From: CAYRGG01 sp964423745
GTDB taxonomy: Bacteria > Pseudomonadota > Gammaproteobacteria > Competibacterales > Competibacteraceae
NCBI GenBank assembly: GCA_964423745.1
Contig: CAYRGG010000087.1
Span: 1 to 13,967, forward strand
Direction of reading: 5' to 3'
DNA length: 13,967 bases
The position numbers and the translations under genes are program-made. Each line of letters starts with the position of its first letter. Positions within the stretch are counted from its first letter, which is position 1. Below the pieces are notes generated by a model that saw only the letters and a list, made by a program, of their open reading frames with translations, ran no database searches and was not told where the DNA came from. Shown here in pieces: positions 6,977-13,967 of this stretch.

Positions 6977-8254
6977 ATGAAAAAGCACGCGGATTTTCTC
7001 GACCTTCCTAGCGTTTTTAGCAGGGCTGAGGTGCAAAATTCTAGCTTGTCTTGGAACATCGAAAAATGGTTGCCTCGCGCCCTCCTAAAAGCCATGGGTA
7101 ATCCTCCTTTACGATTTGTGCTTTGGGACGGAACTGCATTTACGCTAACCAGCCAGCAACCCATTGCAACCCTGAGAATACGCAACCGAAAGACGCTATG
7201 GCGACTTTTAGCCCATCCAGCTCTCCATTTTGGTGATGATTATGCAGCAGGTCTCCTTGAGGTAGAGGGAAGCCTAATAAAACTCTTGGAAGCGGTGTAT
7301 CAGTCTCGAACACCACCCCATAAGGCGAGTCTGCTGGAAAAATTCGCTGTAAGTCGCCCTACCTTATCCCATCGCAATACCCTGACTGGGTCCCAACAAA
7401 ATATCCATCACCACTATGATCTGGGTAACGATTTCTATCGTCTGTGGTTGGATAAAGAGATGGTTTATACCTGTGCCTACTTTCCCCAGCCCGATGCTTC
7501 TTTGGAAGCAGCCCAATTCGCCAAAATGGATCATGTCTGCCGTAAGTTATGCCTTAAACCTGGCGACGAAGTGGTGGAAGCCGGCTGTGGCTGGGGTTCG
7601 CTGGCCCGTCACATGGCCCGTCATTATGGTGTAACAGTTCGCTCCTACAATATTTCCCACGAACAAATTGTTGAGGCGCGGGAGCGGGCCAAAGCCGAAG
7701 GACTTAGCGACCAAATAGAATATATCGAAGATGACTATCGCAATATCAAAGGCGCTTTTGATGTGTTTGTTTCCGTCGGTATGCTAGAACACGTCGGCAA
7801 AGCCAATTACCGGCAACTGGGCGCCACCATTGACCGTTGCTTAAAACCTTCAGGTCGAGGACTGCTACACAGTATTGGGCAGTTTGAGGGGAGACCTAGC
7901 AACGCATGGACCGAAAAACGTATTTTTCCGGGCGTCTATCCTCCTACCTTGGGAGAGATAATGGAGATCTTAGAGCCTTGTGGATTCACTATCTTAGATG
8001 TGGAGAATTTGCGTCTGCACTACGCTAAAACGCTGCAACACTGGCTAGCTCGTTTTGAGCAGCACACCAATACATTGCGGGATCGCTACGACGAATCTTT
8101 TGTAAGGGCATGGCGCTTGTATCTATCCGCCTCCATTGCCAGTTTCACAAGCGGAGCATTGCAGCTTTTTCAAGTTGTATTTTCCCGACCCGAAAATAAC
8201 GATATCCCCTGGACCCGTGCTTTCTTATATGAGAAAGGGAAGGATGGCGCCTAA
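6977..8254 (+). CDS. cfa: Cyclopropane-fatty-acyl-phospholipid synthase
   Basis: A SAM-dependent enzyme that adds a methylene bridge to unsaturated acyl chains of membrane phospholipids, acting from the cytosolic face. Numbering from the ATG at 6977 gives 425 residues. Residues 1-120 are the lipid-binding N-terminal domain. The catalytic domain starts with the HHHYDLGNDFY block, followed by YTCAYF (Cys166), the SAM loop EAGCGWG (Gly203 to Gly207), MLEHVG with Glu271, and LLHSIG with His298. These match the active-site Cys, Glu and His of E. coli Cfa; the C-terminal HYAKTLQHW block is also present. An in-frame GTG at 6965 would add four residues but has no ribosome site, while the ATG has GAG seven bases upstream, so I prefer it. 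The sulfotransferase gene follows 65 bp downstream on the same strand. The length is slightly above the 382 residues of the E. coli enzyme. A related mycolic or tuberculostearic-type methyltransferase is possible but less likely. Confidence 0.92.
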   Translation: MKKHADFLDLPSVFSRAEVQNSSLSWNIEKWLPRALLKAMGNPPLRFVLWDGTAFTLTSQQPIATLRIRNRKTLWRLLAHPALHFGDDYAAGLLEVEGSLIKLLEAVYQSRTPPHKASLLEKFAVSRPTLSHRNTLTGSQQNIHHHYDLGNDFYRLWLDKEMVYTCAYFPQPDASLEAAQFAKMDHVCRKLCLKPGDEVVEAGCGWGSLARHMARHYGVTVRSYNISHEQIVEARERAKAEGLSDQIEYIEDDYRNIKGAFDVFVSVGMLEHVGKANYRQLGATIDRCLKPSGRGLLHSIGQFEGRPSNAWTEKRIFPGVYPPTLGEIMEILEPCGFTILDVENLRLHYAKTLQHWLARFEQHTNTLRDRYDESFVRAWRLYLSASIASFTSGALQLFQVVFSRPENNDIPWTRAFLYEKGKDGA

Positions 8255-8280
8255 CGCTAGAGCGGCGGCGCCCATGAAAA

Positions 8281-8311
8281 CGTTAATCTAATGCAAGATA
8301 GCGGCGTTAAT
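8281..8311 (+). repeat. Short direct repeat in the leader of the sulfotransferase gene
   Basis: CGTTAAT is present at 8281-8287 and at 8305-8311, in the 65-bp gap between cfa and the sulfotransferase gene. No Shine-Dalgarno sequence is visible before the ATG at 8320, so translation may rely on an AT-rich leader or on re-initiation. No function can be assigned to the repeat. Confidence 0.3.
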
Positions 8312-8319
8312 AATAGCTC

Positions 8320-9018
8320 ATGAAAATCCTCATTGGTTACTCCATGCGCAGCGGAAGTACGCTGTTACAGCATATTCTCAATGGTCACTCCATGCTGCGC
8401 TCCTACAGCGATTTAAGTTCCTTCTGGATGCTAGTCCGCTCCCTGCCAGGTTTGACACCCGCTAGCCATGTCTGCATCAAGCCCATGGATCTTCTTTACC
8501 TACAGGAAAGTATTGATTTTTACCGCCGCTTTGATCGTTTTGTATGGCTTACCCGGGATCCAAGGGATAGTTATTTATCTACCATCGAATCTGGCTATGC
8601 CTATCTATTTTGGCTACCCGGGCAAAAACAGCACGGCATCGATACGAGGTTACTAAAACGCTGGCAGCTTATCTATCGGCACTATTTTCAACATCCCCAG
8701 CGCTGGCATCTAGTAAAATATGAAAACCTAGTGACCAAGCCGGATAAAACCATCAGCGAGTTGCTTAACTATCTCAACTTACCCTTTGAGAGGCTCTATC
8801 CTTTTAAGCGATTTGATAGAAAGCACGGCGGTGATTTTAAAATAGCCAACCATACCAACTTAACCAGTGAATCCGCGCTGCGCCATCAACGAGAGCTTAA
8901 CGCAGTGCAAAACGCTTTAGTTTGTGAGCTTCTCCGAGAAGAAATGCAGGCACTTGGTTATCTGTATAAAGAGTCTAACGAACTCCATCAGCAACCTCTA
9001 AAAGTCGCTAACGGCTAG
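8320..9018 (+). CDS. Sulfotransferase-family protein
   Basis: A 232-residue PAPS-dependent sulfotransferase-like protein. The phosphosulfate-binding loop sits at the very N-terminus: GYSMRSGSTLLQH, residues 6-18. The 3'-phosphate-binding motif follows at residues 75-90 as WLTRDPRDSYLS. Later, WHLVKYENLV and NYLNLPFE are the usual beta strand and helix of bacterial sulfotransferases. No signal peptide or membrane helix is visible, so it is cytosolic or peripheral. The start is fixed: a TAG lies two codons upstream in frame and the catalytic loop begins six residues in. There is no evident ribosome site, so expression probably depends on the cfa transcript 65 bp upstream. At 232 residues it is at the short end of the family but has both cofactor motifs. 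The acceptor (lipid, glycan, small molecule) is unknown; the cfa neighbour hints weakly at a lipid. Confidence 0.85.
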   Translation: MKILIGYSMRSGSTLLQHILNGHSMLRSYSDLSSFWMLVRSLPGLTPASHVCIKPMDLLYLQESIDFYRRFDRFVWLTRDPRDSYLSTIESGYAYLFWLPGQKQHGIDTRLLKRWQLIYRHYFQHPQRWHLVKYENLVTKPDKTISELLNYLNLPFERLYPFKRFDRKHGGDFKIANHTNLTSESALRHQRELNAVQNALVCELLREEMQALGYLYKESNELHQQPLKVANG

Positions 9019-9554
9019 AGCATTTTCTTTAAAGTGCCGTCCTTGTCAATAAACTGATGCTTCAATGCCGCCAACGCATGAATAACGATCAAAAAAGCGA
9101 TTCCATAAGCCAAATAATAATGTAGCGCGATAGCAAAATCTCGTAGGGTATTGCCTACAGAAAAAAACGCGGGTATATCAAACCAACCAAAAAAAGATAC
9201 CGGATCACCTTTGGAAGTGGATATAAAATAACCTGTGATGGGAATTGCCACCATGGCCGAGTAAAAAATCCCATGGGTCACGCGGGCTGCACCACGCTCC
9301 CATGCTTTTAGAGTGTCCGCATAAGCAGGTGGCCTAGAGTATACAACCCAACCTAACTTAATCACGCCTAGCGCTAAAACCAGTATCCCAAAGGCGCGAT
9401 GTAAGGTGAGGGAATCGTAATACCAGGGATCGTAATAGGTTAGATCCACCATATACCAACCTAACCAGATCAATCCGATCATGAGTAGGGCAATGATCCA
9501 ATGCAAACTCTTCGAGACCATACCATAATGATCTGGCGAATTTTTCAGCCTCAT
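9015..9554 (-). CDS. Cytochrome b561 (bacterial di-heme membrane cytochrome)
   Basis: A 179-residue protein, close to E. coli CybB in length. It has four transmembrane helices at roughly residues 15-35, 48-70, 90-110 and 143-166. Candidate heme ligands are His18 (SLHW), His52 (LHRAFG), and two histidines in helix four (ALHYYLAY and VIHALAALKH). The C-terminal KHQFIDKDGTLKKM is a strong family signature. These proteins bind two b hemes in the inner membrane and pass electrons, with superoxide:ubiquinone oxidoreductase activity reported for CybB. The start is the ATG at 9554; the nearest AGGA is rather far, about 13 bases upstream. The yceI gene lies 43 bp upstream on the same strand, a pairing seen in many proteobacteria (yceI-yceJ). 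Its stop codon overlaps that of the convergent sulfotransferase gene in the sequence CTAG. Confidence 0.92.
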   Translation of the reverse strand: MRLKNSPDHYGMVSKSLHWIIALLMIGLIWLGWYMVDLTYYDPWYYDSLTLHRAFGILVLALGVIKLGWVVYSRPPAYADTLKAWERGAARVTHGIFYSAMVAIPITGYFISTSKGDPVSFFGWFDIPAFFSVGNTLRDFAIALHYYLAYGIAFLIVIHALAALKHQFIDKDGTLKKML

Positions 9555-9597
9555 AAGATAAGTAGAATCCTACCGAGGGCACTAAAATCGTAAAAAG

Positions 9598-10182
9598 TTA
9601 CTGTCTGATGCCTTCTATGCTGAGTTCTAGCTCCATGGTCTCACTGGCCGAACCTAAATCATAATCGATACCAAAGTCTTTACGGGCAAGGGTTATTGTA
9701 CCAATAAAACCAGCGCGGTAACCTCCCCATGGATCTGGCCCCTCACCTATTTTCTCAATATCAATAGAAATGGGCTTTTCGACGCCGTGCAAGGTAAGCA
9801 ATCCTTCCAAGGTACCTTTTTCAGCGTCTCCCGTGTATTGAGTGGTTTTAAAGGTCGCTTTTGGATATTCTTCCACATTCAAGAAATCTTCACCGCGCAG
9901 GTGCTTGTCGCGTTCGGCATGATTAGTATCGACGCTAGCCGTGTCGATTTCCAAATCGATTTCGCTGGCTTCGGGTTGCTCGGCATCATAGCTGAAATCA
10001 CCGGAGAGATCGTTAAAACGCCCATACAGCCAGCTATAGCCCAAATGCTGGATACGAAATTCCACAAACGAATGGGCTGGATCGATTTCATAATCAGCCG
10101 CCACTGCAACATGACTCAAAAAACCGGTTGCAGGCGTTATGATCAACCCAATCAATGCGTAAAAAACAGCTATTCTAGTCAC
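9598..10182 (-). CDS. YceI-family periplasmic protein
   Basis: A 194-residue exported protein of the YceI family, which forms a lipocalin-like barrel that binds polyisoprenoid or similar lipids. A signal peptide covers about residues 1-29, with a probable cleavage in VAVA-ADYEIDP. The mature part shows the YceI signatures: YEIDPAHSFVEFRIQHLG, LSGDFSYD, VDTNHAERDKHLR with FLNVEEYPKATF, LLTLHGVEKPI, and ITLARKDFGI. The start is a GTG at 10182, with AGAGG eight bases upstream; no better ATG precedes the signal peptide. It is first in a two-gene minus-strand operon with cytochrome b561, 43 bp apart. Its promoter must lie in the 299-bp divergent gap it shares with the phosphoesterase gene. The ligand here is unknown. 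Confidence 0.92.
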   Translation of the reverse strand: MTRIAVFYALIGLIITPATGFLSHVAVAADYEIDPAHSFVEFRIQHLGYSWLYGRFNDLSGDFSYDAEQPEASEIDLEIDTASVDTNHAERDKHLRGEDFLNVEEYPKATFKTTQYTGDAEKGTLEGLLTLHGVEKPISIDIEKIGEGPDPWGGYRAGFIGTITLARKDFGIDYDLGSASETMELELSIEGIRQ

Positions 10183-10481
10183 ACAAACACCTCTTCAAGC
10201 CTATGTTTTGAATATCAAAATATAAATCTAGCAATATCCTTCACGAAGAATTTACACATGTAATTCCTGCAATAGCAAACCTGGGATAAGTATAGGTAAT
10301 AGTTATCGTTCTTAAAGTCTAATCAAGTTAATTTGATTCTTTTATTTAGAACGTGACAGTCAATTTTGTTTAATAAATTATTAATCTGGCCGTTTCTAAA
10401 TATTCAACTCGGATTCAAAAACCCTTCACATTGAACTGCAAAGCTACTCTCGCCTGTGTTTAATAGCCTGGAGGAAGAGTA
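10183..10481. other. Divergent intergenic region between yceI and the phosphoesterase gene
   Basis: About 300 bp, strongly AT-rich, carrying regulatory sequence for both flanking genes and no coding signal. Visible structure: AATCAA-GTTAAT-TTGATT (10321-10338), an inverted repeat with 6-bp arms; TTACA-CA-TGTAA (10252-10263); and CTGTCAC on the minus strand near 10352, which resembles one half of a Pho box without its partner. No promoter with two good boxes is evident. Confidence 0.4.
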
Positions 10482-12533
10482 ATGCATTTCTCATATATGA
10501 GAGTAATTTTTGCAGCTTTGGCAACAGCGGCTATCGCTGTACCGGGCCTCGCAAACGCAAAAGATATTAGCTATAGAGCAAAAATTGATGTCGCTAAGTC
10601 AGGGGGTTCCGAGCGACGTGTTGTTAAAGGTCTAGTTTTTGAGGATTTAAACCAAGACGGAAAGCACCAAAGCGGTGAACCGGGTATTCCGGGAGTAATG
10701 GTCTCCAACAGTTTGGACGTGGTTGTGACCGACGCCGATGGCCGATATGAACTTGAAAACCGTATCGCTAGTGGCGAGCTACCGCCTGATCAGGCAATGA
10801 CAGTGTTTGTTACGAAACCTGCTGGCTACGAAGTACCCTTAGATGAAAACAATGTTCCGCAGTTTTATTACCACCACATTCCAGACGGTACGCCACTTAA
10901 TATGCGTGGTGAACCGTTTCGTTTTGGGGGTCTTGAACCCAGTGGATCACTGCCTAGCCGTGTCAATTTTCCCTTGATTAAGGGTGAACACAAAAAAAAC
11001 TTCAAGATGGTATTTTCGGGTGACACCCAGACCTATAGCAACACCGAAATCGGCTACCTGCGCGATACGATGGCCAAAGAACTTTCAGAGATACCTGATT
11101 TGGCGGCAGTCATCATTGAAGGCGATGTCATGGGCGACGACTTAGGTCTATTTACCCGTTATAAAGAGGTGATGAGCGTTGCGAATGCACCCTTATATTT
11201 AACCCCTGGTAACCATGATCTGGACTTCGATGCTGAAACTGATCGTAACTCCTTCGACACCTTTAAAAGGGAATGGGGTCCCACCGATTACTCCTTCGAC
11301 ATCGGCGATGTGCATTTTGTGATTCTCGATAATGTCAAGTATCCCTGTTTAGATGAAGATAACGCCGATGGCGTCCATGAGGGTTGCGATGACGATATTC
11401 TCAGTGGGGCTACGTATAATGGTGTCCTCTCCGCTGAACAACTTGAATGGTTGAAAAACGATTTATCTTATGTGCCTAAACATAAATTGGTGGTGCTCAA
11501 CACCCATATTCCGCTTTTGTCATTCCTCACCCAAGATAGCGGCCGCAACACCACCGATAATTTAGCCGAGCTGTATGAGACAGTAGGCTGCGCCCGCGCC
11601 GCTGACGGTACTTTCCCAGCGGAAAACTGCGAGCGACCGGTTTTAGCGCTCTACGGTCATATCCACACCACCGAAAATATCCGCCCCGGGGAAACCTATG
11701 CAGGCTGGCAAACAACCCTGGGCGATCGCGCCGTGGGTACAACCCCGTTTCCGCAGATCGACACTGGTGCGGCGGCTGGCTCCTGGTGGGGTGGCGACCT
11801 TGACGAGCAACGTATTCCCACCGCTTGGCAACGCATGGGTTCGCCTAAGGGTTACTATATCCTGCAGTTCATCGGTAATACCTATGTAGACACCTACAAG
11901 GGCAGCGGCAAACCCCTTGACGCACAAATGTCCCTGTCTATCCTGTCACCCACATTCGAGGACTGGTATCACAAGCTCCAAGATTGGATTGACAGCGAAC
12001 CCGATATCACCGAAACCCCTCCGGTCAATATCAACGACTTGCCCGATACCCATATCATTACCACCGACGAACTAGCTGAGACAAAATTGGTGGCCAATGT
12101 CTGGAACGGCTCCCTGGATTCGACAGTTTATGTGTCCATCGATGGCAGCGACCCCCTGGACATGACCCGGACCCAACCTGGTGAGGGTGAGGGAATTTTG
12201 GTGAGCCTTGATCCCTACCAACTTAAACAGACTCTCCAGGTGGCTCGCTACGCCTACGTCAGCACCTCCGGCGAGGAACGTAACCAGGGTTACGAACGTT
12301 TTCGGGGCTCCCAATTTGGCCCTGCCGATCCCCGGCCAGAGACCTTTGGTACTGCCTCACAACATATTTGGACGGTAACCATGCCTGAAGATTTGGCAGA
12401 AGGTATCCACACCGCCAAGGTAACCACCGTGGATCTGCATGGACGTAAATTCCACGAAAGCCTGGTTTTCGAAGTACGCGATGAACGACCAGCCCCCCGT
12501 TTCCGGACCGAACTCTTCGAAGTCACTCCGTAA
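10482..12533 (+). CDS. Secreted calcineurin-like phosphoesterase with N- and C-terminal accessory domains
   Basis: A 683-residue exported protein. The signal peptide (residues 1-26) ends in GLANA with cleavage before Lys27. Residues 46-170 form a beta-sandwich domain of the SdrD-B/metallophosphoesterase N-terminal type, with the Ca-loop-like FEDLNQDGKHQSGEPGIPG. The catalytic domain at about 175-400 has all five metal blocks: SGDTQ (Asp181), EGDVMGDD (Asp215), GNHD (Asn244, His245), THIP (His342) and GHIH (His393, His395). It should hydrolyse phosphomonoesters or diesters with two metals in the periplasm or outside the cell. Residues 425-670 fit the calcineurin C-terminal domain. The ATG has GGAGGA six to seven bases upstream. 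A hairpin terminator follows at 12560, so it is probably monocistronic. The substrate is unknown; phosphate scavenging or phospholipid breakdown are possible. The region 280-310 is rich in Asp/Glu and carries a Cys pair (PCLDEDN...EGCDDD) that may form a disulfide. Confidence 0.9.
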   Translation: MHFSYMRVIFAALATAAIAVPGLANAKDISYRAKIDVAKSGGSERRVVKGLVFEDLNQDGKHQSGEPGIPGVMVSNSLDVVVTDADGRYELENRIASGELPPDQAMTVFVTKPAGYEVPLDENNVPQFYYHHIPDGTPLNMRGEPFRFGGLEPSGSLPSRVNFPLIKGEHKKNFKMVFSGDTQTYSNTEIGYLRDTMAKELSEIPDLAAVIIEGDVMGDDLGLFTRYKEVMSVANAPLYLTPGNHDLDFDAETDRNSFDTFKREWGPTDYSFDIGDVHFVILDNVKYPCLDEDNADGVHEGCDDDILSGATYNGVLSAEQLEWLKNDLSYVPKHKLVVLNTHIPLLSFLTQDSGRNTTDNLAELYETVGCARAADGTFPAENCERPVLALYGHIHTTENIRPGETYAGWQTTLGDRAVGTTPFPQIDTGAAAGSWWGGDLDEQRIPTAWQRMGSPKGYYILQFIGNTYVDTYKGSGKPLDAQMSLSILSPTFEDWYHKLQDWIDSEPDITETPPVNINDLPDTHIITTDELAETKLVANVWNGSLDSTVYVSIDGSDPLDMTRTQPGEGEGILVSLDPYQLKQTLQVARYAYVSTSGEERNQGYERFRGSQFGPADPRPETFGTASQHIWTVTMPEDLAEGIHTAKVTTVDLHGRKFHESLVFEVRDERPAPRFRTELFEVTP

Positions 12534-12559
12534 CTTTTCTCGAAGGCTTTGACGCTTTC

Positions 12560-12590
12560 AAGGAGCAGCCTATGGCTGCTCCTTTTTTTT
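12560..12590 (+). terminator. Strong intrinsic terminator after the phosphoesterase gene
   Basis: AGGAGCAGCC (12561-12570) pairs perfectly with GGCTGCTCCT (12574-12583) around a three-base loop (TAT), with A12560-T12584 extending the stem. Eight or more T follow directly. It lies 27 bp past the stop codon at 12533. Confidence 0.93.
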
Positions 12591-12889
12591 GTATACGAAT
12601 CTTTCAGAACTATTGCTGCTCGTTCCAGAGGACGCCCCGAGAACACCCCCCTGTGGGCTTGACGAAGGCCGCACCAAACCGCCGACACCTCTTTTACGAG
12701 CTTTGCTAAGTCTTTTATGCGCAAGTCCTGTCAATAAGACAGATAGAAACACTCGAAACAAAACCCATACACGGTAGAAAAAATCCACATAAGTCTTTGT
12801 GCTACAAAGGATGCGACGCCACCATACTACTTAAGAGTCGATGGCGTCTCTTGCCATACCTGGCGTCATTATTTGGAGGATAGAGAGTT
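12591..12889. other. Intergenic region upstream of the allene-oxide-cyclase-like gene
   Basis: About 300 bp without a convincing gene. Small hairpins occur: CTGTC-AATAA-GACAG (12728-12742) and CTTTG-TGCTA-CAAAG (12795-12809). Nearest the gene lies a three-copy GACGCCA/TGGCGTC arrangement, described separately. A TTGACG (12659-12664) has no matching -10. The open frames here, including a 144-codon one on the minus strand, have odd composition and no ribosome site. Confidence 0.4.
12815..12867. repeat. GACGCCA / TGGCGTC / TGGCGTC repeat set before the AOC-like gene
   Basis: GACGCCA at 12815-12821 is the exact reverse complement of TGGCGTC at 12842-12848 and again at 12861-12867. The first copy can therefore pair with either of the other two in the leader just upstream of the GGAGGA ribosome site. 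This could be a pair of alternative hairpins or a set of protein-binding half-sites. The repeats are visible; the role is inferred. Confidence 0.4.
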
Positions 12890-13576
12890 ATGCACAACGA
12901 TTTGAACACTATAAAGATTGCAGCGATTGTTCCTATTTTATTGATTTTTCTTTTATTGATTTCACTACCTATTCCAACCGCACTGGCTGATAGTAAAGGA
13001 ATTGAACAGGCGGTTAGCAGCGCCGACCTGGAAAAGACGGGGATAGCGTCAGCGATCCGCCAGGGTCGAGGACATATCGCTTTTGAAGTAGCTGAGAACG
13101 GTCTAAAGTTTGGTTTTGACCAGGGACAGCCTTTAGATACCAACGGCTTTCCCCTCTATGGCAACAATTTCGTGACTCAGGGCTATATTTATCCCCCAGG
13201 CACCCTTAAACAGGATGCTAAAACAGGTTTGTATAACGGGGTAAATTCGGATGGCACGGCCGAGTTCCCTGACAAGGTGCTGGGCACTTGGATCTGCCGA
13301 GGTTGGGTTTATGGGGACGACGGCTTCAATATCGCTTCGGGAGCGGTAGTGGTGACGACACAGATCTATGATTTCCATGAAATTGCCGGGCAATTTGGTA
13401 AAATCACCTTAGTGACCGACGGTACCGAGCTGATCGATGAAAATGTGCCCATCCTTCGTGCAGTCACAGGTGGCACAGGTCCTTACAAGCGGGCAAGAGG
13501 ACAAGTCAAGCAGACCTTATTGGGTCTCAATGATACAGTGGGCGTAAGCCTTAAGTTCCGGCTTCAAGTAAAGTAA
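12890..13576 (+). CDS. Secreted allene-oxide-cyclase/dirigent-like barrel protein
   Basis: A 228-residue exported protein. A long signal peptide (residues 1-33, hydrophobic core at 10-28) ends PTALA, with cleavage before Asp34. The mature domain resembles the allene oxide cyclase/dirigent barrel: a GTWICRGWVY strand, a IYDFHE block, a strand ending GKITLVTDG, then AVTGGTGPYKRARGQVKQ, the family's typical Gly-rich turn, and a final GVSLKFRLQV strand. In plants such barrels bind and steer hydrophobic or radical intermediates; bacterial members are mostly uncharacterised, so no reaction is assigned. GGAGGA precedes the ATG by nine bases. The gene is probably monocistronic: a terminator precedes it at 12560, and a weaker candidate follows at 13628. 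A generic eight-stranded barrel binding a lipid is an alternative. Confidence 0.8.
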   Translation: MHNDLNTIKIAAIVPILLIFLLLISLPIPTALADSKGIEQAVSSADLEKTGIASAIRQGRGHIAFEVAENGLKFGFDQGQPLDTNGFPLYGNNFVTQGYIYPPGTLKQDAKTGLYNGVNSDGTAEFPDKVLGTWICRGWVYGDDGFNIASGAVVVTTQIYDFHEIAGQFGKITLVTDGTELIDENVPILRAVTGGTGPYKRARGQVKQTLLGLNDTVGVSLKFRLQVK

Positions 13577-13610
13577 ACAAAAAACATTATTAACTTCCTA
13601 TAACACGGAC

Positions 13611-13623
13611 ATGACTCAGTCAT
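13611..13623. repeat. Perfect 13-bp palindrome ATGACT-C-AGTCAT
   Basis: The arms ATGACT and AGTCAT are exact reverse complements around a central C, 35 bp after the stop of the AOC-like gene. It could be a protein-binding site or chance. No gene start is near enough on either side to assign it. Confidence 0.35.
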
Positions 13624-13627
13624 TTAT

Positions 13628-13657
13628 GGCTAAGCAGGGATGCTGCCACGCCTTTTT
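13628..13657 (+). terminator. Candidate intrinsic terminator after the AOC-like gene
   Basis: GGC (13628-13630) and GCAG (13634-13637) can pair with CTGC (13643-13646) and GCC (13650-13652), leaving a symmetrical 3x3 internal loop and a five-base apex, followed by TTTTT. It is weaker than the terminator at 12560 but correctly placed, about 50 bp after the stop. The remaining sequence up to 13802 is AT-rich with no coding signal. Confidence 0.45.
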
Positions 13658-13802
13658 GCTTTTATGCAAAATTTTGTATTGCCTAGCACGAGCCAACTGA
13701 CCCTAGAACATCTTTAAAATCCTAAATGATTAAGTTTATTTTGTTTTTCAATATTTATAAAGCACGGTAATCTTAACGTTGGATTCTAAAACCGAACGCT
13801 AA

Positions 13803-13967
13803 TCAGCTAGTGGTTAAATCGGAAGGTGGCCGTCCGGCGCCCGAATATACGCTCAGCGTGGTCACTGTGACTAATATCAGCCCCATGCCGAAAATTTGCG
13901 GACCAACCAAGCTTTCATGTAAAACCACGACGCCGAACAGCGACGCGGTAACCGGTTCAACCATTGC
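13803..13967 (-). CDS. EamA/DMT-family transporter, C-terminal part (cut by window edge)
   Basis: The frame runs open from the right edge to a TGA at 13803-13805 and gives 54 residues. It begins AMVEPVTASLFGVVVLHE, the conserved last-but-one helix of EamA transporters (the EPV motif), continues with a Gly-rich final helix (FGMGLILVTVTTLSV), and ends in a short polar tail. It is a second DMT transporter, distinct in sequence from the one at 4890-5780. Start, length and substrate lie outside the window. Confidence 0.8.
   Translation of the reverse strand, partial: AMVEPVTASLFGVVVLHESLVGPQIFGMGLILVTVTTLSVYSGAGRPPSDLTTS

Noticed and set aside
9787..10263. 158-codon plus-strand ORF
   Set aside because: It is antisense to yceI, whose family motifs and signal peptide are clear; its own translation has no domain-like pattern.
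10340..10365. Pho box upstream of the phosphoesterase gene
   Set aside because: Only one CTGTCAC half-site is present, on the minus strand; the second half at 11-bp spacing is missing.
12290..12724. 144-codon minus-strand ORF
   Set aside because: It runs across the strong terminator and into the end of the phosphoesterase gene; composition is Ser/Arg-rich and random-looking.

Overview
The window looks like chromosomal DNA of a Gammaproteobacterium-like organism of moderate GC content. This rests on the gene mix (cytochrome b561 next to YceI, Cfa, ChrR-type cupin, MazEF-like pair), clear Shine-Dalgarno sites and compact spacing. No rRNA, tRNA or marker gene is present, so the taxonomy is only inferred. 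I recognise no insertion sequence, prophage or CRISPR array.

Layout: (1) 64-5780, minus strand. Five co-directional genes with 35-67 bp gaps, each with its own ribosome site, form a probable operon read from 5780 leftwards: EamA/DMT transporter, GAPDH (gap), ChrR-like cupin, family I CoA-transferase, FAD/NAD(P)-binding oxidoreductase. The combination is not a standard metabolic operon and is the most interesting part of the window. (2) 5781-6221 is intergenic and rich in palindromes, with one 38-codon ORF of doubtful status. (3) 6222-6817, plus strand, is a ribbon-helix-helix antitoxin and MazF/PemK toxin pair sharing one base, with an inverted repeat over its promoter. (4) 6977-9018, plus strand: cyclopropane-fatty-acid synthase followed by a small sulfotransferase. 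(5) 9015-10182, minus strand: YceI then cytochrome b561, converging on the sulfotransferase with a 4-bp overlap. (6) 10482-13576, plus strand: two exported proteins, a calcineurin-like phosphoesterase followed by a strong terminator, and an allene-oxide-cyclase/dirigent-like barrel protein. (7) 13803-13967, minus strand: the C-terminal end of a second EamA/DMT transporter, cut by the window edge.

How the parts may work together: in the left operon an oxidoreductase, a CoA-transferase and a cupin could make or modify a small acid, which the DMT transporter exports. The extra GAPDH would then be either a drug-insensitive copy (self-resistance) or a catalytic partner. This is inference from gene content alone. 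The Cfa and sulfotransferase genes may both act on lipids, and the YceI/b561 pair belongs to periplasmic lipid or redox physiology.
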